Below are positions 25,011 through 33,539 of a stretch of 45,999 nt of DNA, one piece after another. This DNA comes from an uncultured Pelagibacteraceae bacterium (lineage in GTDB: Bacteria; Pseudomonadota; Alphaproteobacteria; Pelagibacterales; Pelagibacteraceae): positions 1 through 45,999 of the forward strand of contig CACAIK010000009.1 in NCBI GenBank assembly GCA_902532525.1, in the 5' to 3' direction. The notes under the pieces were generated by a model. That model worked only from the letters and a program-made list of their open reading frames with translations. It was not told where the DNA came from and searched no databases. Both the position numbers and the translations under genes were made by a program. The stretch's first letter is position 1, and each line of letters begins with the position of its first letter.

Positions 25011-26624
25011 ATGAAAAATAAATCAGATGTTTTAGCACTAAAATATAGGCCTCAGATATTTAAAGACCTTATTGGTCACGAAGATGTAGCAACATCGATT
25101 TTTAATTCAATAAAAAATAATAAAACTTCTAATGCTTATTTATTTACAGGTATAAGAGGCGTAGGCAAAACAACTTTTGCAAGGATAGTTGCCAAAGCCC
25201 TTAATTGTTTGAATGGCATTGATAAATTATGCACTGTAAATTATTGCTCAAATTGTGAGGCTATAATTAATTCAAATCACATTGATGTTCTTGAAATAGA
25301 TGCGGCAAGCAAGACAGGGGTAGACGATGTTAGAGAATTAATAGAATTTTCAAGATACGCACCTTCTATTGCAAAGTTTAAAATTTATATTATTGATGAG
25401 GTTCATATGCTTAGTAAACAAGCATTTAACGCCTTGCTTAAAACATTAGAAGAACCTCCTAAATATCTTAAATTCATCTTTGCTACAACTGAAGTAAAAA
25501 AAATTCCAATAACTGTTATTTCTAGATGTCAAAGATTTGATCTACCAAGAATAAAGTCAGAGGAGCTATATAATTACTTAAAAAATGTAGCTGAGAAGGA
25601 AAAAAAGAAATTTGAAGATGACGCTTTAAAGTTAATTGTTAAAATTTCAGAAGGATCGGTCAGAGACTCCCTTTCTTTGCTTGATAGAGCAATAATCTCA
25701 AAAAATGAAAACTTAATTACTTTAGAAAATGTGCAGAAAATTTTTGGTTATGTAGATAAGAGTTCGTACATAGATCTCGTAGAATTTATTTTAAAGGGTG
25801 ATGAAGAAATAGTAATAAAGTTTTATAGAAATTTATATACATCGGGTGTAGATGCAAATAATTTTTTAAATGAATTCTTAGAAATTCTTTATTATATAAA
25901 AAATATTAATTTTATTGTTGATGACGGAACAACTTTTTTACTGAATGATAATGACTATAAAAAAATTTTATTATTATCAAAAAAAATATCATCTAGCGAT
26001 ATAATATTATTTTGGGAATTTACATTGAAAACTATTAGAGAAATAACTATGGTGAGTAACCCAAACCTTTCAATTGAAATGCTTTTAGTTCAATTAATGT
26101 ACTTAAAAAAAAAAAAATCAAAAGTTAATGATATAAATTCATTATCAACAAATAATTCTCAAAATTTTAATTATCAAATGCAAAATAAGACAATAGATGC
26201 TGTTAACCAAATAAAAAATGTAAAACAAGAGCAAGAAAATATTGAAAAAAAAAATATCGAGAAAATTAAAAACCTTGATGATTTAATTCAAATTTGCCAA
26301 GAAAATAAAGAAATGAATTTGAAATATGAGCTGGAAAACAATGTTAACTTAGTTTCTTTTTCAGAAAATAGAATTGAGATATCTTTTAATGAAAAACTTG
26401 ACAATAACTTTGTTAAAGATTTATCTGAAAAGCTCTTGGAATGGACTAACAAAAGATGGATAATTTCTTTTTCTAAAAACAAAGGAGACATTTCAAAAAA
26501 AGAAGAAAAAAAAAAAATTAAATTAAATAGAATTAAAAAATTATTAAATTCAAATGAATACCAAGATTTGATTAAATCCATTCCAGATATTGAATTAATT
26601 GATATAGAAATAAAAAATGACTGA
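25011..26624 (+). CDS. dnaX: DNA polymerase III subunits tau/gamma
   Basis: The clamp-loader ATPase. The 537 residues carry Walker A GIRGVGKT (47-54), zinc-ligand cysteines (Cys73, Cys78, Cys81), Walker B IDEVHML (127-133) and the sensor ISRCQRF, then domain III to about residue 360. A Lys/Asn-rich linker follows, then a C-terminal tau-type domain (LLEWTNKRWIISFSKNKGD). Directly after domain III is a run of 13 A (26105-26117); both shifted frames stop within about 20 nt (TAA at 26126 or 26134), so slippage would yield a gamma-like protein of about 372 residues. The start is just past the SRP RNA and has no separate ribosome-binding site. Confidence 0.95.
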   Translation: MKNKSDVLALKYRPQIFKDLIGHEDVATSIFNSIKNNKTSNAYLFTGIRGVGKTTFARIVAKALNCLNGIDKLCTVNYCSNCEAIINSNHIDVLEIDAASKTGVDDVRELIEFSRYAPSIAKFKIYIIDEVHMLSKQAFNALLKTLEEPPKYLKFIFATTEVKKIPITVISRCQRFDLPRIKSEELYNYLKNVAEKEKKKFEDDALKLIVKISEGSVRDSLSLLDRAIISKNENLITLENVQKIFGYVDKSSYIDLVEFILKGDEEIVIKFYRNLYTSGVDANNFLNEFLEILYYIKNINFIVDDGTTFLLNDNDYKKILLLSKKISSSDIILFWEFTLKTIREITMVSNPNLSIEMLLVQLMYLKKKKSKVNDINSLSTNNSQNFNYQMQNKTIDAVNQIKNVKQEQENIEKKNIEKIKNLDDLIQICQENKEMNLKYELENNVNLVSFSENRIEISFNEKLDNNFVKDLSEKLLEWTNKRWIISFSKNKGDISKKEEKKKIKLNRIKKLLNSNEYQDLIKSIPDIELIDIEIKND

Positions 26625-26934
26625 TTTTAATAAAATATTAGAAAAAGCAAAAGAGATTGAAAAAAAAATGAAAGAGAGTCAGGAGAATCTAAAAAAAATA
26701 GAAGTGAGTGGATTATCTGGGGGAAAATCTGTTCAAATTATTTTGAATGGCGAAAGTGAAATGATTAAAATTTTACTAAGTGATGAAATATTAAAAGAGG
26801 AGAAAGAAATAATTCAAGATTTGATAATTGCTGCTTATAATGATGCCAAATCAAAGTTAAAAGCAAGAACTTCTGAAGAACTTTCAAAAGCCACTGGAGG
26901 ATTAGGTGTTCCTGGTTTTAAATGGCCATTATAA
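26617..26934 (+). CDS. ybaB: YbaB/EbfC nucleoid-associated protein
   Basis: A 105-residue DNA-binding nucleoid protein family member, acting as a dimer. The helix FNKILEKAKEIEKKMKESQENL and the central beta strands (GLSGGKSVQIILNGESEMI) are typical, as is the end LSKATGGLGVPGF. It overlaps dnaX by 8 nt and precedes recR by 4 nt, the standard dnaX-ybaB-recR order. Confidence 0.93.
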   Translation: MTDFNKILEKAKEIEKKMKESQENLKKIEVSGLSGGKSVQIILNGESEMIKILLSDEILKEEKEIIQDLIIAAYNDAKSKLKARTSEELSKATGGLGVPGFKWPL

Positions 26935-26938
26935 ATAA

Positions 26939-27550
26939 ATGCGAAATCTTCCTGAAATAGAAAATTTAATTAAAATAATATCTAAACTTCCAGGCCTGGG
27001 ACCAAAGTCCGCAAAAAGAATAATTTTAAAAATGATTAATAATCGAAATGAAATATTAAAACCTTTAGCAAATAATCTGAATGATGTATTTAAAAATATA
27101 GAGCGATGTAAAATTTGTGGGACATTAAAATCTAATATTAATCCTTGCAGTAACTGTGAAGATAAAAGTAAGAAATTTAACAAAATATGCGTAGTCGAAA
27201 ATATTTCAGATCAATGGGCGATAGAAAGTTCTTCTATTTTTCAGGGTTATTTTCATATTCTTGGAGGTACTATCTCAGATACTAACAACAGCAATAACAG
27301 AGAGAATTTATTAATTAATTCTCTGATAGAAAGAATTAAAAATGACAAAATTGAAGAAGTAATTTTAGCAACCAGTGCAACAGTTGAAGGACAAACTACA
27401 GCATTTTATATTCAAGATAGTCTGAGAAATACTAAAACAAAAGTCTCAAAATTGGCACAAGGTTTACCAGTCGGAGGAGAAATAGAAAATTCGGATGACG
27501 GTACACTTATATCTGCTTTTAAAAACAGAAAAGATCTAGACAATTCATAG
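26939..27550 (+). CDS. recR: Recombination protein RecR
   Basis: RecR works with RecO and RecF to load RecA at gaps. The 203-residue protein has the helix-hairpin-helix KLPGLGPKSAKRI, a C4 zinc finger (CKIC...CSNC, about residues 58-77), the Toprim domain (ICVVENISDQWAIESS, HILGG, EEVILATSATVEGQTTAFYI) and the Walker-B-like end. It ends one base before the glcB stop on the opposite strand. Confidence 0.95.
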   Translation: MRNLPEIENLIKIISKLPGLGPKSAKRIILKMINNRNEILKPLANNLNDVFKNIERCKICGTLKSNINPCSNCEDKSKKFNKICVVENISDQWAIESSSIFQGYFHILGGTISDTNNSNNRENLLINSLIERIKNDKIEEVILATSATVEGQTTAFYIQDSLRNTKTKVSKLAQGLPVGGEIENSDDGTLISAFKNRKDLDNS

Positions 27551-27551
27551 C

Positions 27552-29702
27552 TTAACTTTTTTTAATTAACCTGTTTAAATGCAACAAAGGTTCCGTATAA
27601 CCTGAAGGTTGAGATTTACCATGAAATATTAATTCACAAGCTGCTTTAAAAGAAATTGACTTATCGTAATTTGGAGACATATTTTGATATTCTGGGTCCC
27701 CTTGATTTTGTTTATCAACTATCTTTGCCATTTTTTTAAGAATTTCTAAAACCTGTCTATTAGAGCAAATTCCATGATGTAACCAGTTAGCTATGTGCTG
27801 TGAAGATATTCTAAGTGTTGCTCTATCCTCCATTAATCCAACATTATTTATATCTGGAACTTTAGAGCACCCTATCCCTTGATCTACCCATCTTACAACG
27901 TATCCTAATATTGTCTGAGCTGAATTACATAACTCATTATTTATCTCTTCTTTACTCCAATTAGGTCTATCTGCAACTGGAATAGATAACAGATTATCAA
28001 TATAATTTGTTTTATTATCATTTAATTTTTTGTGCTTTTCAAAAATATTTAACTCATGATAATGCATAGCATGCAAAGAAGCTGCCGTAGGTGAAGGTAC
28101 CCAAGCACAGTTTGCGCCAGCCTCAAGATGTAATATTTTTTGATCTATCATATCCTTCATTTTATCCGGCATAGCCCACATACCTTTACCTATTTGTGCA
28201 ACACCTGAAAATCCACACTTCAAACCTATATTTACATTGTTATCTTCATAAGCCTTAATCCATTTTGATTTTTTCATGTCACCTTTTTTTATCATTGGAC
28301 CAGCTTCCATTGACGTGTGCATTTCATCGCCAGTCCTATCTAGAAAACCTGTGTTTATGAAAAAAACTCTACTTTTTAATGTTCTGATACATTCTTTTAA
28401 ATTAACGGATGTTCTCCTTTCTTCATCCATAATACCGCATTTAATTGTATTTTTTTCAAGTTTTAAGACTTCCTCTACTCTTGAAAATATTTTATCTGTA
28501 AAAGCGGTCTCTTCTGGTCCATGCATTTTGGGTTTTACTATATATATAGAACCTGCCCTTGAATTACCTTTTCTTTTTAAGTCATGAATTGCTGCAGCAG
28601 TTGTAATAAATGCATCCATGATGCCTTCTGGAATTTCAGAACCATCTTCTAATATAATTGCTGAATTAGTCATGAGATGACCAACATTTCTAATTAAAAG
28701 TAAGCTTCTACCATGTAATTTTTCTTTTTTGTTATCTTTTGAGATATAACTTCTGTCCGGATTGAGTTTTCTTTCAAAAGTTTTCCCATTTTTTTCGAAG
28801 ACAGATTTTAAATTTCCTTTCATCAAACCTAACCAATTTCTGTAACATAGAATTTTATCTTCTGCATCTACTGCAGCAACACTGTCTTCATTGTCACAAA
28901 TTGTAGATATTGCAGATTCTATAATTATATCACTTATTCCAGCAGCATCTTGAACAGCGCTAAAAGCTTTAGGATTAATTATTATTTCAATTTTTAAATT
29001 GTTGTTTTCTAAAATTATTGTAGTTGGGTTATTTGGTTCCCCTCTGTAACCAATAAATTTATTTTTATCTTTTAGCTCAAATTCTTTATTATCTTTTAAT
29101 AATTTAAGATTATTTCCTTCTATTTTAAAACCAGTTATATCTTTCCAATGAATTTCATTGATAGAGAAGTGGTTGTTTAGAAAACTACGAGCATATTTTA
29201 TTACCTCTTGTCCTCTTAAAGGATCATACTTCTGGCTACCCGTTTCTTCAGACTCTATCAAATCTGTTCCATATAAACTATCGTAAAGACTTACCCATCT
29301 TGCATTAGCTGCATTTAATGTATATCTAGAATTCATTATTGGAACTACAAGTTGAGGGCCTGCAATATTAGAAATTTCGCTATCAAGATTTTTGGTATCT
29401 ATTTTAAAATCACTTCCTTCTTCTTTTAAGTATCCAATCTCTTTTAAAAAATTTTTATACTCTTTATTATTAAACTCTCCATTTCTATTTTTTTTTAACC
29501 ATAAATCAATTTCAGATTGAAGAGTTTCGCGGATTTCTAACAACTTTTTATTTATTGGTGCAAGTTCATTTATACTTTTATCAAATCCATCCCAGAAATC
29601 TTTTTCGTTAACATCTAATCCTGCAAGAAGTTCGTTTTTTACAAAATCAGCCAAATTCTTAGAAACAGATAAAGTATTTATTTTTACAAATGAATCACTC
29701 AT
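27552..29702 (-). CDS. glcB: Malate synthase G
   Basis: Condenses glyoxylate with acetyl-CoA to malate in the glyoxylate bypass and glycolate use. The 716 residues are normal for isoform G. Visible: the N-terminal clasp, VVPIMNSRYTLNAANARWVSLYDSLYGTD, NRSRAGSIYIVKPKMHGPEE-like KGNSRAGSIYIVKPKMHGPEE, GIMDEERRTSVNL, RVFFINTGFLDRTGDEMHTSMEAGPM and CAWVPSPTAASLHAMHYHEL. It is monocistronic. In Pelagibacter ubique glcB is controlled by a glycine riboswitch; the 146-nt upstream region here shows none. Confidence 0.96.
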   Translation of the reverse strand: MSDSFVKINTLSVSKNLADFVKNELLAGLDVNEKDFWDGFDKSINELAPINKKLLEIRETLQSEIDLWLKKNRNGEFNNKEYKNFLKEIGYLKEEGSDFKIDTKNLDSEISNIAGPQLVVPIMNSRYTLNAANARWVSLYDSLYGTDLIESEETGSQKYDPLRGQEVIKYARSFLNNHFSINEIHWKDITGFKIEGNNLKLLKDNKEFELKDKNKFIGYRGEPNNPTTIILENNNLKIEIIINPKAFSAVQDAAGISDIIIESAISTICDNEDSVAAVDAEDKILCYRNWLGLMKGNLKSVFEKNGKTFERKLNPDRSYISKDNKKEKLHGRSLLLIRNVGHLMTNSAIILEDGSEIPEGIMDAFITTAAAIHDLKRKGNSRAGSIYIVKPKMHGPEETAFTDKIFSRVEEVLKLEKNTIKCGIMDEERRTSVNLKECIRTLKSRVFFINTGFLDRTGDEMHTSMEAGPMIKKGDMKKSKWIKAYEDNNVNIGLKCGFSGVAQIGKGMWAMPDKMKDMIDQKILHLEAGANCAWVPSPTAASLHAMHYHELNIFEKHKKLNDNKTNYIDNLLSIPVADRPNWSKEEINNELCNSAQTILGYVVRWVDQGIGCSKVPDINNVGLMEDRATLRISSQHIANWLHHGICSNRQVLEILKKMAKIVDKQNQGDPEYQNMSPNYDKSISFKAACELIFHGKSQPSGYTEPLLHLNRLIKKS

Positions 29703-29848
29703 ATTTTTAAAATTTAGAAACCGTTGTATATGATAATCAATAAATTATGTCATTACTTTATTTAAAAAAATGTTATTTTTCATTCGAAAAGAATGTAATT
29801 TTTGTAATTTGATCATTTTATCGCCTAAAAATTATATATAATAAAGCA
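29703..29848. promoter_or_regulatory. Divergent glcB/accA control region
   Basis: The 146-nt gap holds an inverted repeat CATTC-GAAAA-GAATG (29781-29795) near its middle, a possible operator. For accA, TTGATC (29809-29814) and TATATA (29833-29838), 18 nt apart, form a plausible promoter whose start point would fall almost at the ATG. I see no G-rich conserved core or tandem aptamer on either strand, so no glycine riboswitch. Confidence 0.45.
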
Positions 29849-30955
29849 ATGAAAAATTATTTAAATTTTGAGACTGATATAAAAAACTTAGAAACAGAAT
29901 TAGATAAATTAAAAGATCCTTATAATCAAGATGGCATTTCAGAAGTTGATACAAGTAAAATAACAGATTTACAAAATGAAATAGATAAAAAACTTAAAGA
30001 TGTATATTCAAATCTAGATGCATGGCAGACAACATTGGTTGCAAGACATGAGGATAGACCTAAATCAAAATTTTTTATTGATAATTTATTTGATGAATTT
30101 ATTTCACTTTCAGGGGATAGATTTTATGGAGAGGATAAATCTGTGATATGTGGTTTTGGTAAATTTCATTCTAAGTCAGTTTTAGTAATAGGACAGGAAA
30201 AAGGTGAAAATTTAGACTCAAGGATTGAGAGAAATTTTGGGATGATGAGACCAGAAGGTTACAGAAAAACAATAAGGTTAATGAATTTGGCTAATAAATT
30301 CAAAATACCAATAATTAACTTTGTTGATACACCAGGTGCTTACCCTGGAGTTGGTGCTGAAGAGAGAGGACAGGCAGAAGCAATTGCAAAGTCTATTGAA
30401 TGTTCTATGCAACTGACTGTTCCAACTTTATCTATAATTATAGGCGAAGGAGGGTCTGGTGGTGCTATTGCATTAGCTTCTTCAAGTAAAGTATTGATGT
30501 TAGAGAATGCAATATATTCAGTAATATCTCCAGAGGGATGTGCAACTATACTTTGGCGAGATCCAACAAAGACTTTAGAAGCTGCGAAAGCAATGAAACT
30601 TTCAGCGAAAGATCTTTTAAAACTAGAAATAATTGATGAGATAATACCCGAACCTTTAGGGGGTGCACATCGAGATAAAGACCTTATTTTAGATAATGTA
30701 CGCAATGCTATTGATAGAAATCTAAGTAAGTTTCTTACATTAAATGAAGAAGAAATATTAAATCAAAGAAAGAATAAGTTTTTGGATATTGGAAGAAATA
30801 AAGGTTTCAGTACTAATGTATCGCATCAAAATAAACTTACTATTAAACATAATCTCCTTCAAAATTTAATTTCGAATATTAAATTGAATAAAAAATTATT
30901 TATTTTAATTACATCAATTCTTCTAATATTAATTTTATTAACAGTGATTTTCTAA
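29849..30955 (+). CDS. accA: Acetyl-CoA carboxylase carboxyltransferase alpha subunit with C-terminal membrane tail
   Basis: Partner of AccD in malonyl-CoA synthesis. Residues 1-320 are a standard AccA: coiled N-terminus (NFETDIKNLETELDKLK), RPKSKFFIDNLFDEFISLSGDR, NFGMMRPEGYRKTIRLM, DTPGAYPGVGAEERGQAEAIA, GEGGSGGAIALAS and SPEGCATILWRD. The usual end QRKNKFLDIGR is followed by about 48 extra residues, ending in a strongly hydrophobic stretch (about 350-368, FILITSILLILILL) right at the C-terminus. This would be a tail anchor placing the carboxyltransferase on the membrane. The frame is uninterrupted. Confidence 0.95.
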   Translation: MKNYLNFETDIKNLETELDKLKDPYNQDGISEVDTSKITDLQNEIDKKLKDVYSNLDAWQTTLVARHEDRPKSKFFIDNLFDEFISLSGDRFYGEDKSVICGFGKFHSKSVLVIGQEKGENLDSRIERNFGMMRPEGYRKTIRLMNLANKFKIPIINFVDTPGAYPGVGAEERGQAEAIAKSIECSMQLTVPTLSIIIGEGGSGGAIALASSSKVLMLENAIYSVISPEGCATILWRDPTKTLEAAKAMKLSAKDLLKLEIIDEIIPEPLGGAHRDKDLILDNVRNAIDRNLSKFLTLNEEEILNQRKNKFLDIGRNKGFSTNVSHQNKLTIKHNLLQNLISNIKLNKKLFILITSILLILILLTVIF

Positions 30956-30956
30956 T

Positions 30957-33479
30957 TTATAAGGCACCACAGCAGTGTTTATATTTTTTCCCAGATCCAC
31001 ATGGACAAGGTTCATTTCTTCCAATTTTACTTTTTGCAATAGATTTTAAGTTTTCTTTCACTTTGTTTTGAGAATTATCTTCCTCTTCTTTTTGTATTAT
31101 TTTTAAATTTAAAAGCATTGTTACAAGATCAGTTTTTAATTTTCCCAGTAAATTTTCAAATAATAGAAAAGCTTCTTTTTTATATTCTACTAAAGGATCT
31201 CTTTGTCCATAGGATCTTAAACCAATTACTTGTCTTAACTGCTCTAGGTATTGAATATGTGATTTCCAGTTTTGATCTATAATTTGTACCAATATTCTTT
31301 TTTCAATTTCTTTTCCTTGTTCAACACCTAATAAATTATTTCTTTCATCTCTTTTACTGATAAATTTATCCTTTATTTTTTTTTCCATTGTTTTTATATC
31401 TGAATTTAAAATTTCACCCAATTCATCATCAGTTATTGATTTACCTAAAGTCTGCTTTAAAGTATTTGGAAATTCTTTAGAATTTGGAGATTTTTCGTAT
31501 AATATTTTTTGTCTTTTTAAATTTTCTAGAACTTCTTCTAGGAAAATATCTGAATAATTCTCCTTTTCTTTGCCATTTATTACATTTTTTCGTTGTTCAA
31601 AAATTACATGTCTTTGGTCATTAAGAACATTGTCAAATTTAATAAGCGTTTTCCTGATATCAAAGTTTCTTGCTTCAACTTTTTGTTGTGCTCTCTCAAT
31701 TGCCTTATTTATCCAAGGATGATCAATACTTTCACCATCTTTAAGACCAAGCTTTTCTAGCATTGAATTCATAGTTTCTGAGCCAAATAATCTCATCAAA
31801 TCATCTTCTAAACTTACAAAAAACATTGAACTGCCTTCATCTCCTTGTCTTCCCGATCTTCCTCTTGCTTGATTATCAACTCTCCTACTTTCCATTCTTT
31901 CGGTTCCGATTACAAATAAACCTCCCCTTTTTTTCACATCATCTTTTTCAGATTGATTTTGTCCACCCAACTTAATATCAACACCTCTTCCTGATATACT
32001 TGTTGTAATAATTACAGAATTTGTTTTGCCTGCGTTTGCAATAATTTCGGCTTCTTTCTCATGATTTTTAGCATTTAAAACAATATGTTTTATTTTTTCT
32101 TTTTCTAACAAATTTGAGTAATGTTCAGATTTATTTATGCTAGATGTAAAAACTAATAGTGGCTGTCCAATTTCATTACATTCTTTTATTTTTTGAATGA
32201 TTGCATTATCTTTTTCAAAACTTGTTCTAAAGATTTGGTCGTTAAGATCATTTCTTATCATGTCTTTGTTAGTAGGTATCTGTAAAACTGGCAAGTTATA
32301 AATTTCAAAAAATTCTGCTGACTCTGTTTGCGCTGTTCCTGTGCAACCTGCCAATTTATCATACAACTTAAAAAAATTTTGATAGGTTATTGACGCCAGT
32401 GTTTGATTTTCAGCTTTAACTTCTATTTTTTCTTTAGCTTCTAAGCTTTGATGAAGTCCATCACCAAATCTTCTACCTGGCAATTGCCTACCTGTTTGTT
32501 CGTCAATTATAATTATTTCGTTATCTTTAACTATATAATCTCTTCCATTCTCAAATAAATAATTTGCCCTTAATGCTTGGTTTACATGATGTACTAAATG
32601 TAAATTTTCTGGGTCGTAAAAATTATTATTTTTTAAAATTCTGGCATCAGAAAATATTTTTTCAACATTATCTATTCCTTCATTTGTTAAGAGTATATTT
32701 TTTTCTTTCTCATCTAAGTCAAAGTCTGTTTTTTTTAAACTTTTAATTAATTTATCTACTGCAATATATTGCATAGTTTTATCCTCTGCTGCTCCGGAAA
32801 TAACTAGAGGAGTTCTCGCCTCGTCAATTAAACAAGAGTCAATCTCATCAACTATTGCAAAATTGTGCTTCCTTAATACCATTTCGTTTTTTGAATATTT
32901 CATATTATCTCTTAAGAAATCAAAACCTAATTCGCTATTAGTGGCATAAGTTATATCTTTATTATAGTTTTCTTTACGTTGCTCGTCTGACTGGTCTGAG
33001 TTTATAAATCCACAGCTCAAACCCAAAAAATTGTAAATTTTGCCCATATTTATACTATCTCTTTTTGCCAAGTAATCATTTACAGTAACTATGTGAACAC
33101 CTTTTTTTTCTAATGCGTTAAGGTATGCCGCGAGAACAATAGTAAGTGTTTTGCCTTCACCTGTTTTCATCTCAGCAATCTTATTCTCGTGCAAGGCAAT
33201 TCCACCTATAAGCTGAACATCAAAATGTCTTTCATTATTAATTCTTCTCGAAGCCTCCCTCACTAATGCAAATGCTTCTGGCAATAAATCATTTAATTTT
33301 TCTCCATTTTTTAATCTGGAAATAAATTCATTTGTTTTTAAAGGAAAATTTGAGTCCTCAAATTTAGTAACGTCATTTTCTAAATAATTAATTTTATTTA
33401 CAATTTTCTGAATTCTATCTAATTCTTTTTGATTACCACTTTTTATAAATTTGCTAATAATGTTTAAAGGATTAAGCAT
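30957..33479 (-). CDS. secA: Preprotein translocase ATPase SecA
   Basis: SecA drives secretory proteins through SecYEG. The 840 residues show Walker A MKTGEGKTL, DEIDSCLIDEARTPLVISG, NQTLASITYQNFFKLYDKLAGCTGTA, GRGVDIKLGG and GRSGRQGDEGSSMFFVSLEDDLMR. The C-terminal zinc/SecB-binding tail GRNEPCPCGSGKKYKHCCG is present, suggesting SecB exists. It is divergent from argJ over 60 nt and convergent with accA with 1 nt between stops. Confidence 0.97.
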   Translation of the reverse strand: MLNPLNIISKFIKSGNQKELDRIQKIVNKINYLENDVTKFEDSNFPLKTNEFISRLKNGEKLNDLLPEAFALVREASRRINNERHFDVQLIGGIALHENKIAEMKTGEGKTLTIVLAAYLNALEKKGVHIVTVNDYLAKRDSINMGKIYNFLGLSCGFINSDQSDEQRKENYNKDITYATNSELGFDFLRDNMKYSKNEMVLRKHNFAIVDEIDSCLIDEARTPLVISGAAEDKTMQYIAVDKLIKSLKKTDFDLDEKEKNILLTNEGIDNVEKIFSDARILKNNNFYDPENLHLVHHVNQALRANYLFENGRDYIVKDNEIIIIDEQTGRQLPGRRFGDGLHQSLEAKEKIEVKAENQTLASITYQNFFKLYDKLAGCTGTAQTESAEFFEIYNLPVLQIPTNKDMIRNDLNDQIFRTSFEKDNAIIQKIKECNEIGQPLLVFTSSINKSEHYSNLLEKEKIKHIVLNAKNHEKEAEIIANAGKTNSVIITTSISGRGVDIKLGGQNQSEKDDVKKRGGLFVIGTERMESRRVDNQARGRSGRQGDEGSSMFFVSLEDDLMRLFGSETMNSMLEKLGLKDGESIDHPWINKAIERAQQKVEARNFDIRKTLIKFDNVLNDQRHVIFEQRKNVINGKEKENYSDIFLEEVLENLKRQKILYEKSPNSKEFPNTLKQTLGKSITDDELGEILNSDIKTMEKKIKDKFISKRDERNNLLGVEQGKEIEKRILVQIIDQNWKSHIQYLEQLRQVIGLRSYGQRDPLVEYKKEAFLLFENLLGKLKTDLVTMLLNLKIIQKEEEDNSQNKVKENLKSIAKSKIGRNEPCPCGSGKKYKHCCGAL

Positions 33480-33539
33480 AATTTTTGATGTTTTAATAAT
33501 AATAAATTATATAGTTATTTATTTAAAAAATTAAATAGC

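Noticed and set aside
29703..29848. Possible glycine riboswitch upstream of glcB
   Set aside because: Expected from P. ubique, but the region is too short and AT-rich and shows no aptamer core.
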